Origin: Blattamonas nauphoetae | Taxonomy: Eukaryota > Preaxostyla > Oxymonadida | DNA length: 64,000 nt | Assembly (NCBI GenBank): GCA_033064195.1 | Contig: JARBJD010000177.1 | Span: 1-64,000, forward strand | Direction of reading: 5' to 3' | Shown: in pieces, positions 37,801 to 51,826 of the stretch | Layout of the letters: each line of letters begins with the position of its first letter | How positions within the stretch are numbered: the first letter of the stretch is position 1 | Notes under the pieces: model-generated | The model's database searches: none | What the model saw: only the letters and a program-made list of their open reading frames with translations | Told to the model about the DNA's origin: nothing | Program-made: the position numbers and the translations under genes

Positions 37801-37860
37801 TCTCAAGCAATCCTGACTGCTATGGAGAGCATTGACTTCAATTCTGTTGTTTCTTCATAA
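34831..37860 (+). CDS. Ras guanine nucleotide exchange factor (CDC25-type RasGEF, 4 exons)
   Basis: Exons: 34831-34863, 34894-35103, 35138-35194 and 35266-37860, with introns of 30, 34 and 71 nt. The frame is kept and the product is about 964 aa. An N-terminal REM/RasGEF_N-like part lies at about residues 330-400 (RVDEIVYFLTSFELSS; AKTFFLSRRMFLSAEDL) and continues at about 540-570 (CLWIHLHRQDFERPIVL). The catalytic RasGEF domain is at about 710-960: RQLTIAELEMFLVVSSEEF, ECEGLHNWCAYKAIAHGLSK, VCIPCIEAYLFDLI, NLPNLIKGKVNYPKAL. Such proteins load GTP on Ras-like GTPases at membranes. An acidic run, EEEKEEETKEEE, sits between the two halves. Spacing from cathepsin B is 211 bp. Confidence 0.85.
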
Positions 37861-38032
37861 TTTTGTTCTTTCGTATGTTCAAGTCCATCTCAGATTATTC
37901 GTTTTATGGCGCGGGTTATTGTTGATCAAGAAAACCCATAACAACAAAGATCGAGTCATGCGAGACGAAAAAACTGTAACAAAACATTCGACAACACGGA
38001 AAAGAACAATAACATAACGAATGTCACGAAAC

Positions 38033-41000
38033 TCAGTATTTGCCAGCACGAGACCTCCCGATGCTCGTAAATGAACGAACAGGTCGGTTGGCGGCATCAT
38101 TTGAGATAGGCGCGCGTTTCCAAAGATTACCGCTGCTTGTGGTTCGTCTCTCAGCAGAGAGAGCCGAATCAGGAGGAGGAGAGAAAGGTCGGAGAGTGGA
38201 AGTTGGACGAGGGCGATGCTTGTGTTGTTCGCCATTCCCATCTTTGTTCTCACTCGCCTTCTGATACTGAAGTCCCTTCCTCCGCGCGTCTTTCTGCTGC
38301 AGGACCAACTGACGAGCAATGTCAGGTGGTGGGAACGCGCCTGCAGCTCCTGCCTCCATTTTAGTTCGGGTGACGACAGAGGCAGATACTGGTGTATATG
38401 AAGAGGTGGTGGTTGAGATGGTTGGTGAGGAAGAAGGTCTGACTGAAGATGTCGTGCTTCTCTGCCACGATTGACCTTCCAAAGAATCAAAGTAAGACAG
38501 CACACGGCCCGCTTGTGGTCGCTGCATCATCTGCGGCAGATATGACGAGGAGTTCGTGCGAGAAAGGTTGATTGGAGATGACATCCCAGAATACGGCTCG
38601 CTTTCAGGAACTGGTGAATCATCATCTCCCAACACTGATGAATGCTCCTTATCGTTCAATTTGCTCTGTCCAAGTGCGCTGGGACCGAAATTAGTGCCAG
38701 GCATTGACTTTACACTCATCCGCCCCTTCCAACTCTGAGCCGATCCCATCACAAAACTCTTTTGTCGGATCGCTCCCAGTTTCATCGCATCAAACATGTG
38801 TCCAGGTCTCTTAGGGACCACATTCTGCCGAGTCACCGATTCGGCAGGAGGAGGAGGAGGGAGTTTGCCTTTGATTTTGTCGAGATCTGGTTTGATGAGG
38901 GCTGAGAACGAGCCATACTGGTCCATGTTCGTTCCACCTGCCACAGCAGCCAGTGACAGAGCCTTTTCGAGGAGGGCGGCGTTGAGAAGATGGGCGCTGA
39001 AATCTGTGAATGGAGAGGTGGGGATGGGGAGTGTGGTGGATTTGAGAGGGGCCGGGGCGAAGGATTGATAACCTGAGTACAGTTCCTCCAATTCGGCTTT
39101 CACTTTGCTTCGTTCATGTCTGGAAATGATGATATTCCTCAAAAACAGTTTATCGGCGAGAATCTTTGACTTTTGGGCAGATGCTGACGATCCTGCACGA
39201 GGCGACATGAGTTGTTTGGTTGGAGAGGCACTGCTTCGTTTAACAGGTGGCTGTGCGAGTGAAGAGCAGAGATGTGGAAGGTTTGTTTTGTGGATGATTG
39301 TCGGAGGCGTCGTTGGAAAGAATGAATCAAGAAGTCTGTGAGCCTCTCTGAACCCACCAAACGAGAAAACTGACGACAAAGGAAGATTCTTGTTCGACTT
39401 GAGAGAGATAAATGGGACTTGGAACGCGTCAAGACCCCCATTTCGCCTCCAGCCACTCGACAGCAGCTCAGACACAATCCTCTCCTCTGCGACAGCCCCG
39501 TTCATGATCGCGCGAAGGTTCGGATGCTTGTCGAACAAGACAGCGACTGCAATTGGATACAGTTCGTCCCGTTTGAGGTTTGTCGCAGCGAGAGAGGGAA
39601 GAGTTTGGTGGCAGAGAGCAGCGAGCGATGAAGCGGCTTCTTTCTTCGAAGCATTTCGACGAAGGGCTGCAGTTGTGGTGGATGTGTGGAGTGGTTGTTG
39701 TGGTGCTTCCTCTTCTGGTTCTGCAGCAACCTCAGTTGTCTTCTTCCCTTTTCCTTTCTTCCCTGCGGGTGATTTGTCTGGTTTGTCTGATTTATCGTCT
39801 TTTTCTGGTTCTTTATGGGCTGTTGGCATTCCGGTGAGAAGACCTAACAACCTCTGCATCTGCAGTCTGAGAACCTGGTGTGATCTGATTGTCAACACAC
39901 TTTCTCCGATCCACTTCACAGAATCAGCAAACGACGACCACGACTTGTCCATCCACGCCGCAACTGCAGCGTTGAGTCGATTGAAAGCCTTTCCACTTCT
40001 GACGTGGAGAAGGTACGATGAAACAGTGATGAGCTCGTACAGGATGAGGATGAGGAGAGGAGGAGGTGGTGGATGTTCAACTAGCTTCGTGTAGAAGACT
40101 GTGCCAGCTGTGTCTTTTCCGGCACTAGAATTGTTTGTGGGAAGCGGGATTTTTTGTTCGCCGTTCAGAATTCGCTGAACTTCTGATGGAGGCAGGTTGA
40201 GAGATTGGACATGTTCGGGCAGGTAGTGTTCTCTGATCGAGAGCGGTTCGAATCGGAGGAGTTCTGGAAGATAAGGACACCAGACAGGGTTTGGGTCAGC
40301 GTTGACGGAGTACAGATTGGCTGAGGGAAGAGCGGAGAGACCGTCTTGTTTGTTGTTGCGAGAGAATTGGCAGTCGCATGGATCGAGCTTTGTCTGGTTC
40401 GTGCATGGCTGATAACATGTGTGGAGCACGGATGAAGTTGGTGAGAGGAACGCTGTGTTGGGGGCAGTTGTGGTTGGGGAGACAGGCGATGGAGAATCAG
40501 AATTCAGAACTGCGAGTACTGTTGCTCTCTTCTCTGCTGCTGTTGTCTCGTCCATCTTGACAACAGGAACACAAATTGTGATTCCCTGTTCGATCGATGG
40601 TCTGTCCTCAAAAGTGAACGAGTCGATTGTGAACGTCTGAGCTTTCGATCCGTCCAAATTGTCGGCAGATGGATCCTGCTTCTCGTCGCCTGATCCAACA
40701 ACTGGAAGAGTCCTTGCTTGTTCTCCTGCCTTCCTTGCTCGTCTGAAGCTGGCATTGGGAACAGGTGTCTTTCTCCGCATGCCCTGAACGAGTGGAGAGC
40801 TCAAGAGCGCTGGTGAGATGGTTTTTGGAGTGCGAGGCTGAGGTGGTACTGTCTCTTCTGTCACACTCGTCAACCCCACCTTCTTCCTCTGCGATGAGGA
40901 TTCGAGATGGTGGGTGAAAGGAAGGCGGTGTGGATTGGGTGTTTTCAAGTGCATTGATGAGATCGGCGCTGGGGAGATGAGCGTGCCAGGAGGGAAGTTC

Positions 41001-44000
41001 GATGTCGGATGGAAGAACGACACTCTCTTCGAGAAGTCAGACATCACTGCCTGTTTGTTCTTCAGAGTGCTGATTGGTGCTGGGCTCTGACTCACCGATC
41101 GTGGATTCAATCTCGATGGAGGAGTGGCGTGTGTGCTGCTATTGTCTGAAACATCCTTTTCAGTTGTGTCGTCCTGAGCGACAACGAGAGTCTGTCCAGC
41201 CACAGCTTGTGGAATGGCTGTTGGGATGCTCGATGAGAACTGTTGGAGACTCAGCTGAAGACCAGCCTCTCCGTGCCCAAACAACGCTGGCAGCGGCTCC
41301 TGTGTCTTTTTGACGAGTTGTCCGATCTCAACCATGGTGAATGTGTCGAGCGAGACCTGTTCTGGTTGAGACGGTGAGGGCATGAACGGATCTTCCTGAA
41401 CTGACGGAACACTCAGATTGGTTGGAATGGACTGAGATGGTGTTTTGTAAGAAGCACGAAGCAGTCCTTGATCCACTGGGGTCAACCCTGGAACCGATTC
41501 ACTTCCCAATGGCGGATCCGAATTTCCGATCGACAGTGGCGAGAACGGCTCACTGGGAGTGCTGGGATCCGAGCGAATGTCCACGAGACGAGATTGGACT
41601 GTTGAAGAAGCCAACACATCGTAGAAAACTGAGGTGACAGTTGCGTAGGGCGAATAATAAGCGAAAAGTGGGTGTTTGGTCAGGATCTTTTCAATCGGAT
41701 TACTTTGCGAGGCATCAGAGTGGAGAGAGCTTTGCGAGTGGGAGTGGACTGAGGGGAGAGGCGGCTGAAGGTTGGATTGCGGTGAGAGAGCGACTGGAGA
41801 TGGAGAACGAATGATTGGGATTCGTGTGTAGGACGGTGATGTCCGCATTTCTTGTTTGGGTCGTTTTGCCTTGACTGTCACTGTTGGCGTGAGGAGATTG
41901 GTCGATGATGTGATCAAAGGAGATTGTGAGAATCGCTGGTCCTTCGCTTTTGGATACAACTTGGACACGGCCTTCCTTCTCAGAAGTTCAAAACCACTTC
42001 CATCGTGTCTGACGACGAAGAGACGAGGAAGGACAGCTGGTGTTGCGTGAAGAGATGACGCAGAAACCGAATGGCCTGGTCGAGATGTTTGGACGAGGAG
42101 GTCCTGCGAGAGTTGGAGTTGGTGTGCGTGAAGAGCGGCGAGACGAGCTGCCCAACGTTTTGTGCTCAGTTTCAGTTTGTTGGGGAACCTTGTGGCGAGC
42201 TCGTTGGTCTCTTCTTTCTCTTTTTGCTCGATTTCGATCCCTCCATCTTCAAATGGACTTGGAGAGTGTTTGCTGTGTGTTTCCGAGTTGGCCGGAGTGA
42301 CAGAAGGATCGCCAGATGTCGGTGTTGATGCTGGAGACTGCCGAGACAACATTTTAGCTTGCTGAGCCGCTTTTCTCTTCTGCTTTCTGATCTCGTCCTG
42401 TCTCTGCTCCTCAATCTGTTCCTTCACCTGTCTCATCTCCTTCACTTTCTTCTCCATGTTCTCCACACTGTCCACATCATCCGCACCATCAAAACTCAAC
42501 AAACTGCTGACGAATCCATCGGTGTCGTTGTTAATCGACGATGATTGGTTCAAATCTGGAGACATTCCCACTTGATCGAACAATGTTGGGCTGAACGCAG
42601 AAGACAGTCTTCGAGGCGGAACAGCTGTTTTCATTGTTCTCGCCACAACCCACTGAACAGTCCCCTCCAACCCGACAAAAAGAACACGCCGGGCTGTGGG
42701 GATCTTCTTCTGAGTGACAGATTCTATCGAAGTCTGGTTTCCGCCGTTTTCCTGGTCAGCTTTGGCCGGAAAAGTGATGCGAGGAGCCCCGACCGACGTT
42801 GGTGGGCCTCGAAGAAGAGCAGACGATGACTGACCTGTCGCTGATGTCGAAAGAGGGATGGACTTCTTTGAAGGTCGGACTGTCATCGATCCGTCGGAGA
42901 GAGAGATGTGGAGGAGAGGGAGGCGGTTCGATGGGCCGAATTTGACTGGCGGCTTTCTTGTTGGGTTCTCACAGAAGACTGAGACGCTGCTGTTGTTTGA
43001 AACATGGACGTGAGTGTTGTCTGTTTTGGAAAGAACGGTTTTGTGTTCGTTGGCAGACCATTCGATCGATGTTCCATCGCTCAGACAAACAACAACTCGC
43101 TCTCGCTCCCAAAAGGCTTCGTTCCCGAACGAGTGGATGGATAACTCAGACGGTGAGAGAGAGGGACGACCCTGGACGGGATGGAACAGATTCCCGATGT
43201 TTTTCTGAACAAGATAGATGAGAACTCTTGGCGAGTTCCGATGCTCAACACACAGCACAGCTCGAACAGGCACTTGCGACTCAGTTTCCTTTTCATATCT
43301 CTCCCTTTGCTCTGTGTCATCAGCGAAAGAGAATGAGTGGAAGATTCTTGTTCCATCAGCATGATGGACAAGGCGTTCACCAGTGTTGTGCTGGACGATT
43401 GTGACTTTGTCTGCTCTGGTTCGAACACTCGCTGTGACGACACTGTTTATCGCCCGAACGGATTGGATCGGATGAAGTGTGCAGAGTGTCTGTGAAGTCG
43501 ACGCAGGAAGCGGAAAGTGTGATGGGAAGATGAGACTTGCGTTGACAGTCTGTGTCAGATCAGCATCGTACTGCTCATTCCGAGGAGTGGCGAATGTCGA
43601 CGGTTGTTCAGAGGTGGGACTGAGAGCGACTTCGTTATGGGCAAGGCGAGATGGTTGGAGTGGCGTGCTATCTGGAAGAGTGATTGTGAGTCCGTCGAGG
43701 TTGGTCAACGAGAGAGGAATGGTTGAGTCGTTTGAGGGTTCTGACATCTGAATGAGGGTCGGGAGTTCGATTCCTTCGAAGCATGAACGGAGAAGAGAAA
43801 GGTCTGCTTCTTCTTTGGCTTCTTCTTCGTTCAGAAGGTCGGGATTCTCGGCTGCGAGAGGGATGATGGGAAGACTGAAGAAGGGACGAGACGATCGTTG
43901 TCCCATCTCGTTCACGCTGCTCCACTCATTTCCATCGCAGACCGACACATCTCCATTTCCAAGAAGGACTGCAACCTCTCCACTGTTCATCCGAACAATG

Positions 44001-47000
44001 CTTGTTCCCATTCCACGCACCACACGCTCACATTCATACAGAGGCTGAGAAATAAAAAGTGGCGAGGGCGAGAATTGAGCTGAGATTGGAAGTGTCTTCT
44101 GCAGTTGCGGGGAAAGACTCCAGTTTAATCCTCGTGTCAACCCATTCTGGACAGAGGAATGCCCGATCGGCGACTGTGTTTGTGTGATGAACGGAGACCT
44201 GAGTGTGCTCTGAATCGTGTCGAGAGTTGATCGATGCAGTGTGTTCGCTGTGGTGATATTTCTGGTTTGATTGATTTGTTCAGTTTCGGATGTTTGATAG
44301 ATTGGAAGCTGAGCGGCAGGGAATGAAGGATCTGCCCGATTAAAGATGTTGGAGAGAGCCGAGGTGAAGACTCGACGGAAAAGCTCTTTTTCAGTCTCGT
44401 CAAGATTGCACAGCGTGATCTGATCAGTTTCTGCAGCCGTGTCTTCCTTCTTTCCTCGTTTGGGAACCTTTGGTGATCCTGGTTTGTTGCTGATTGGACT
44501 CTTTTCGATTTTCTTTCCTTTCTTCGGTGATGGGATGGGTTGGAGGTCAAGTTCTTCCTTTTCTGCAAGCTGTTGCATTCCACACACCATCTCTCCCTTT
44601 TTGTATCTCTCCAATCCCTCCTTCGCTTGCTCAATCGCCAAAAGTCTCGCTGCTCGAACGAACCTTTCAGCCTCCTTCTGTCGATGAGCGAGAAGATGAG
44701 GAGTGGGGATGATTGAGTCATCAGGCATCAACAGATTCCCTCCCTCGTTGCTCAACACCGTCTCCATCAACCTTTCTCCGGGTTGAGGACACTGCCGAAT
44801 CGTGACAGACCCATCTTCACTTTGGATGCTGACAATCTGCCCATCCATCGTCGAATAAGACAGCGTATATGGGAACTGTGGGCTGTTGCTCTTCTCTTCG
44901 TCAAGTTTGACAGAGAGTGTGGCTTTATCGTTGAATGTGGTTGTGAATGACGCGAGTTTGGAGAAGGAGAGAGCGATGGGTGTTTGAGACGTCGGGAGCT
45001 CTGCTGGAACGACAGTGACCGAATCTGAACGTGTTTTGTCTTTCTGAGCGTTCATTGCTCCTCGATTGGCGAGGAGCTTTTGAGAAGTCTGGTGGATATG
45101 CGGAAGAAGGGCAGTTTTGAAGACAGCAGCGAAGAGGGAGCGAAGAGGATTCCGAACGATGCGTTTGAACTGCTGGACAACATCGTTGGTCAACACAAAC
45201 TTGGCCAGATGTGACAACGACAGTTGGGACGAAGCAAAGTGGTTTTTGATTATGTCTTCTCCAGCAACAGGAGCGAGTTGTGTGTTGAATGCGTCTCTGA
45301 CTTGCTCGAGTGCCGCTTCGACGTCGAGGGGAGAAGTGCGATTCCCGACAGATTGCTGGAAGAGAAGCGAATGGATGTGAGAGGAGAGAGCAGGGACGAG
45401 GCTTGCCGATGGGGATTCTGTGTCGAAAAAGTTGAAGATGGTGGAGAGGAGAGGAGAGAGGACGATGGAGAGGGGAGCGTGGTTGTTCAAAGGTGATGGG
45501 CGGAGGAGTGAAGCTGGTGAAACCGAAATGATGGCGTTTTTCAGTTTTTCTGAGAGAGGAGCACGGAGAAGGGCGGGGAGGAAAGAGGGATGAGATTTTG
45601 GAGGTGTCAGATCCACAGACTGAGTGACAGAAACATCTCCACTCCCGCCTTTCTTCTTTTTCTCCTTCGTCTTCTCCTTTGTCTGCTCAACAGCTTCGAT
45701 TTTGTCTTCTTTCTCCTCCACTCTCTCCGCCTCCGCCTTCCTCAGCTCGTTCAGAATGATATGATACGAATCATTCACCGACGACAGCGGGACAGTCTCG
45801 AGCAGTTCTCTGAGTGAGAGTGTAAACGCCAAAAGCGACGGAGAGAGACGAGAGCTTGGGGATCGCTGTTGTTCTGCCATTCCCCTTTCGCCATCTTCCT
45901 CAGTCTGTCCATCGTTCATATACATCGACAGTGTCTCTTTGCTCAGTTCGACATCAGTTGGCGCATCGACCCCGATTTTGAGTTTCGCTGGGCGTGTCAT
46001 TCTGAACACATGACCTCGTTTGTGGAAGGCAGCGACTGAAGTCTCCAGAGACGAGCCAGTTCGCTCCAAAGTGTGTTTCACCATGATCTTTTCACGAGGA
46101 GCAGCGAATGTGCAGAACTGTTCGTTGAGCGGCGTTGATTGCTCGAACAGTTTCGCTGAGATGACCAGCTGATCGATGGACGATGGGTTGGTTGTCGCTT
46201 TCGTCGCAAAGTCCACAAACTGTTCCCTCATCCGCACTCCAATCTCGCCCGCATTCGGCGACGCCCTCTTCACCCAATACGTCCGATCAATCCCATTCTG
46301 TCCCTCCCTCTCCCCCACACACCCCACAGCCATCAGCAAGCAATCCTCTACTGATAAATATCTTGTTCGAACCGGAAAATCGTGAAGGATGAGTTGACTG
46401 ACAGACAACGCGAGTGAATCTGACGTGTGTTCCTCAACCACAGCAAAGTCCGACGAATCCACAATCGGTGGAGCATAGATGGCACGAAGGTTTTTGAACA
46501 CGCGCTGTGGCTTGGAGTTGACTGTGTTCTTGTCAGTTGTGACTGTTGAACTGAGAGGATCGCCTGGCTTTTTCGAGTCGTGAAGGGCTGCTCGACTTCG
46601 GAGGGCTTTCGACTTCGATTTTGGTTCGTTGGAGTGGACCTGATCGAAGAGAGTCTCAGTATTCGGCTTTCCGTTCCATTTCTCACCATTTCCGAACGGA
46701 ACAAACGAGAAGTTGACGTTTGTGGATGGTCCAATTGAACTCTGATGAGGAGACACGACAGCTGGAGAAGGAGGAGGTGTGGAGGCTGGAGAGAGAAGAG
46801 TCAGTGAAGAATATGGATTTGATCCTGTCACTGTCTGCCGTCCGAACTGTCTCAAATTGGAGGGAGTGTTGGGAGAGACGTGAGCGACTGAGACACGTCG
46901 TAAGTCTGTGGTTGATGCGTCAGAAGAATCGTCCGTCGCATCGTCTTTTTCAGAAACAAACAAAAACGAACCCAAAGTTGACCGATTGTGCTGCTCGATC

Positions 47001-50000
47001 AAAGATGGAAGAGTGAACTTCACGTGGGGATTAGTGAATGAGAATTGGGATGGGACAGCAGTGCCTGTCGATGGAAGTTGTTCGACAGGCCCAGAGGAAG
47101 AAGTGAAGGGGGTCATTGGAACGAAACAAGCAAGTTGCACATTCGGGTCAAGAGATGAGGTAGGAAAGAAAGTGGAGAAAAGTTGAGGGGCAACAAAACA
47201 CCCACCAGATGTGACAGACTGTGAGGAGACCACAGATGAATGGAAACGAGGATCGGCTTTGTTGTTCAGCATATCTGAGAACGTTGCACACAACAACACT
47301 CGAAACAGTGCATCGTCAAGCATTTCCATCCCAACATGCTTCTCTTCTGTCTCATCTTCACCTTTGTAGACGACTGAGGACGATGGAGACGCGTTGCCTG
47401 GTGATGTTGGCGCGTAGAGCATCGATGACACTTCGAATGGATTGTCTGGATCGTGCGAGAGATCCCAATCTCGGATCACGTTCCGCATGTCCAGTTCGGA
47501 GATCGTGTTGAAGAAATCTCGAACTTCAGCGAAGTCGCCGGTCGTGTCGGAAAGTGTGAGAGTGTCTGGAGGCAGCGATGAGGCAGGGAAAAGAGTGTGG
47601 AGAGCTGTGTCGATGAATATTGAATCTTTCGACGCCAGTCGAATCGACTCAGCACAATTCAACACAAATGACTTGAAGGAGCGAAGAGAGAAATGTTGGG
47701 AGATGAAGAGAGGAAGGAGCGAGGGTGTGAAGTGGCTGGTGAATGACGACGCTGACTGCATGAACGGAGGAAGTTGCAGAATGAACAGCGACGAGTTCTG
47801 TCCAACCTCGCGTGGGTTCGTCGGAGAAATGATTGGCAGAGTGACGCCGTTCTGAAGAATCACCGAATTCAGCTGCGATGGACCCGAAATCGACTGAATC
47901 GCAATCCTCTCCTTCGCTTTGTTGATTGTCTGTGCCTTCAATTTCTTCTGAAACGCTGCGTTGTGTGAATGGAAAGTGAAGGGAGCGATGAGTGGAGCGA
48001 GGACATCGACGAGATTTGAGTAAATCAACCCCGGTCCGTGTGTGATCAACGCTTCATTTGTCAACACCGCCTGAAACTGGACATGCTTGATGTTTGACTT
48101 GTCAGTATTGGATTTCTTCTTCTTCGAATGGATACTGTTCGACCGACCCACGACAGAGTTCTTCCGAGTCGCGACGAGGAAGGGGGCGAGAGAAGGAAGT
48201 GAAAGAAGGGCGGCGATGATCTGGTCTGGTTTCTTTCTCACATCTTCCTCCTTTTTGAATTTGGCTGAATGGAAGGAGGATTGGAATGATGTGAACGAGT
48301 AGTCCATCGAGCGAGTGATGTGGAAGATTGACGGGAAGAGAGAAGTCGACGAGATCGTCGCTGTTGTCTGAACGGCCTGATTGTCACGATTCGACGGGAG
48401 TGTGTGAAGGGTCGAAAACGGCACAAATTGTCGCTCCCCTTTTTTCTTTCGAATGAAAACCGGCTTTTCCGAGGTTGTTGTGTAGTACTTTTGCCGAGAA
48501 CTCAAAACAAGAGACGATGCGCTCGGAATGACACCTGTTTCCGTCTTTTGCGTCCAATTCCCAGCCGAGATGAGTGTTGGGGAGAGGTTTGGGTTGTTGA
48601 AAGCGGTGGAGAATGAAGCTGCTTCGATGGCGAGCGGTTGAAACGGAATTGTCGACGAAAAACGTGAATCAATCATCGATTTTGTGAGAGGAAGAATCGA
48701 TTTAAGCGAAGATGGTGTGTTTGTATGAGAATTTGTTGAAAGAAATGCGAAGAGAAGCGGCGGAATCCGAACCGACTGCGAAAAATGGGTCAAAAACAGT
48801 GTTTTGTTGGTCTGATACACACGAGGAAGGTTGTCATTGAAGTGTTTCTGAGCGAGGTTCATTTTTTCTTGCTCAAAGAATGTTTCGTCCCACTTTGCGA
48901 CTTGTGACAACGACATTGAGTATGAATGCCCATGTTTTGCTTTCTGCCCGTCCTTCTCGCGTCTTCCCAGTCTTTTCTGAGAATTCTGACGCGACCAGTT
49001 CATCCCTGACGCAGCCACCATCGCCGATTTGAAAGGAGATGATGTTGTGTTGGGCAGGACTGTCGCGTGTGGTGGTGGTGATTCCGGCGGCGTGCTAGCT
49101 GCCTGTTTAAGGGCCCCACGTCGATTCGAGCCCTGAAGGAGGCGAGAAAGGGAGGAAGCTGTTGTACTTCGAAGTCTGTCCGCTTTTTGTCGTTTTTCGA
49201 AGTTGTTGTCGGGGGAATTGTGGGTGCCGTAGTGGGAAAGCTTCGTAGCCAGTTCTTCGACACTTTGAAGGACACTCCAGAGGACAGTTTCCTCTCTTTC
49301 GATGGATTGGAATTCGCCTAAATTGGCGGTTCGATATTCCTCGCTCACACCCTTTCTTTCTCCTTTTTCTTCGTCTTTTCGATGTTTTACCCACATTCTC
49401 CCTCCAGACGCGTCGAGTTTCCATCCATCCTCTCCCTGTCCGTAGCTTTGTTGAGAATTATTTAGCGCATTTCCAACTTTTCTTCCTTCTTCTCGCATTG
49501 TTTTTCGATAGCCTCGAAGATCAAGACAGATGTCAGATGGAAGGAGAGTCTCCATTGATTGGGCAGGTTGTGCGAGAGTAAGAGTCTGGCCAAGCAGTTC
49601 AGAAGAGGTAACAGGATTGCGTTTGGTGGTATTGTCGAGGGGAACGTCGGTTACGGCAGATTTGTCTGTTTGTTGTGTTATTTTTCCTTTTCGGCTTTTT
49701 TTCTCGTTAGAGGGAGGTCTAAGTTTTAATTCCTCCTTCTTTTTCTTTCCTTTGACTTTTTTGTTCTTTTCCTCTGACATATGTTCAGGAATATCCTCAT
49801 CTTCTGGAATTGCAGGAGGAAGCTGTTTGACATCTGTCCCTCCAAGAACCGGTTTCGCTGTGTTCGAGTGAATATACAATTCAAGTGGAAGAGGTGCTAA
49901 ATCAAGTAGTGGATGGTGAATCGCAGGGTGATCATTTGTTTGAGATGTGTCTGTCGTCAAAATAGAATCTGACATGAGAGTTGGTCTATCATCATGTTCT

Positions 50001-51638
50001 GATGCCAAAGTTGTCATGATTCGTGCTTTCCGGGCATTAATATGTCGCTTTTCGATTTGATCGAATGTTTCAATTTCTGTCTGAATTCCGGTGGTTAGTT
50101 GAATTTGAGAGAACGTTTTTTCACGGCCTTCTTCAACAATGTCTTCAATTTCAGCTAAAATTTGGGCATCATCCTTCCGACGGTATAAGACGGATGATGG
50201 TCCAGCGAAGAATTGTGATCCATTGGATGGTTCCGGAAGAGTCGGATGGGATGGAAGCATCTGACTGAGAAGCATAAAGCCATCAACTCGGCTTTCTTCA
50301 GCATCTTCTTCGGTCATGTCTATTGACTTTGATAATTTTGACGCTCTTTTCGCTTTTGGAGCTGGTTGGGAGGCTTTCGCTTTGTTCTTCGCAGATGATT
50401 GGATTGTGTGAACAGAATCAGTATCGCTGTCTTCAGCAATAGACTCATTGAGTTGAGGAAATTGGGGTGTTTTAAGTTCAGCTGCTTGGATTGGGATTCC
50501 ACTGAGAATTTCTTGAGATTGTACACGAGCCAGAAATGAGAGTGTAAACAGTGGTGTTGATAGATTGTCAGAGAGTGACTTTAAAATCGTGACGAGATTG
50601 CACAGAGTGAGTTCTGATTCTCCTTGCTCAGTGGAAGCCATAGTTTCGAGGAGTTCTTTTCCAATATCTTGATGGTCATCAAAATTCGTGTTTAAAACAT
50701 TATTCCCATCTTCAGTGAGGAAATACTCCACTTGTGGAGCTGATTCACCCTTTTTAGTTTTGGTTTGTTTCTCCGACGGTTTCTGGTCGGAGGGTGTTTT
50801 CCTTTTCTCTTTCTTCTCGCCATTGTTCGATGGATCGATAAAAATAGACGGTGGAAAGAGAGAAGGTGAATACCCATACGACAACTGTGTGAGATAGTCC
50901 TGGTTTATCAGTGGAACAGAGCGAATCGATATGATTGAGCCGATTTGTTCATGATGTTCGTTCAATTTTCTTTCAAGAGAAAGTAAGAGTGGGAGATCTG
51001 ATGGAAAGTCAGTAATAAGGATGATAAGATCGGCTGCATAGGGCCTTTTCTCCACTACACCGTCATCAGCAAGGTCTACTGCCTCTTGATCCTCATTCTC
51101 CTCCACCTTCGTAGCTGGTGTTGATGCTCCGGATTTTGACTGTGTTTTAGGTGTGCCTTTCTTCTTCTTTGCACTTCCAGGTTTTGATGGAGTAGACGGC
51201 CCCGATTTCTTGAGTTTATTGGGTAGCCTCGGTTTGGTCACATTTCCCTTGATATAAAATATTAAAACATACAAAAAGTGGATACAGCAAGAGTAAGATC
51301 ATTTGGAGTGGATTGAATGATTTGTTCAACGGTGCTTTCAATGCATGAGATGGAAAAGGCTGTGTCGGAAAGATCCCGCTGGCTCTTCCGTAGATCATCC
51401 TGTAAACCAAAAATGTGAAGTTCAAAACGGAATAAATAAGGTGGAGAAATCCACAGAAAATGATAAATTACACAGTAACATCACAAACAGTTGGAGGAAG
51501 GAAAGAGATAATTGTGAAGAGGGGATTAGCTCCAGATAGCAGCGATGAAACTAATGATTGAACGATGGAGCGACCACCTTCCAGTATGACGATATGTCTG
51601 GATCGTTGATGATCAGAGGGTGATTCTTGGGTGTTCAT
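38033..51638 (-). CDS. SPAG17: SPAG17/PF6-like giant flagellar central-apparatus protein (3 exons)
   Basis: Exons on the minus strand: 51638-51474, 51399-51286 and 51247-38033. Introns are 74 and 38 nt, and the product is about 4497 aa. SPAG17/PF6 is a scaffold of the C1a projection of the ciliary central pair. Family-like features: an N-terminal alpha/beta part (ADLIILITDFPSDLPLLLSL), Lys/Ala-rich linkers, sugar-scaffold-like repeats with HADGTRIFHSF (about residue 2700), LSYSTMDGQIVSIQSEDG (about 2220), MNSGEVAVLLGNGDVSV (about 2500) and RLFVVRHDGSGFELL (about 3170), and a C-terminal EHPPPPPLLILILYEL (about 3830). A coiled coil follows KEMRQVKEQIEEQRQDEIRK (about 3040). Human and Chlamydomonas proteins are near 2200-2300 residues, so this one is about twice as long. 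The family assignment rests on these scattered motifs. The start is the first ATG of exon 1; an upstream TTG frame exists. Confidence 0.7.
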
Positions 51639-51826
51639 CGTTTGACCCAATAGAAATGTTTCTCTCAAGACCAAAATGATTCACGGGTGAATTGTCTGAC
51701 AAAACGGAAGCATTTCCCATCTTCTGTTGAGAATGTTACAATGGAACACATCCAACAGCGATTCGTCAACAAAATCACTCGATAACGGGAGAAGAATGGG
51801 AAAGCACGAGTAGAGGAGAAGTTCGC

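Noticed and set aside
39390-40094. Plus-strand frame of 234 codons inside the SPAG17-like gene
   Set aside because: Antisense shadow of the long coding frame; no recognisable domain.
43745-43790. tRNA-like T-arm (GGAGTTCGATTCCTTCG)
   Set aside because: It lies within the SPAG17-like coding frame and has no matching D or acceptor arms.
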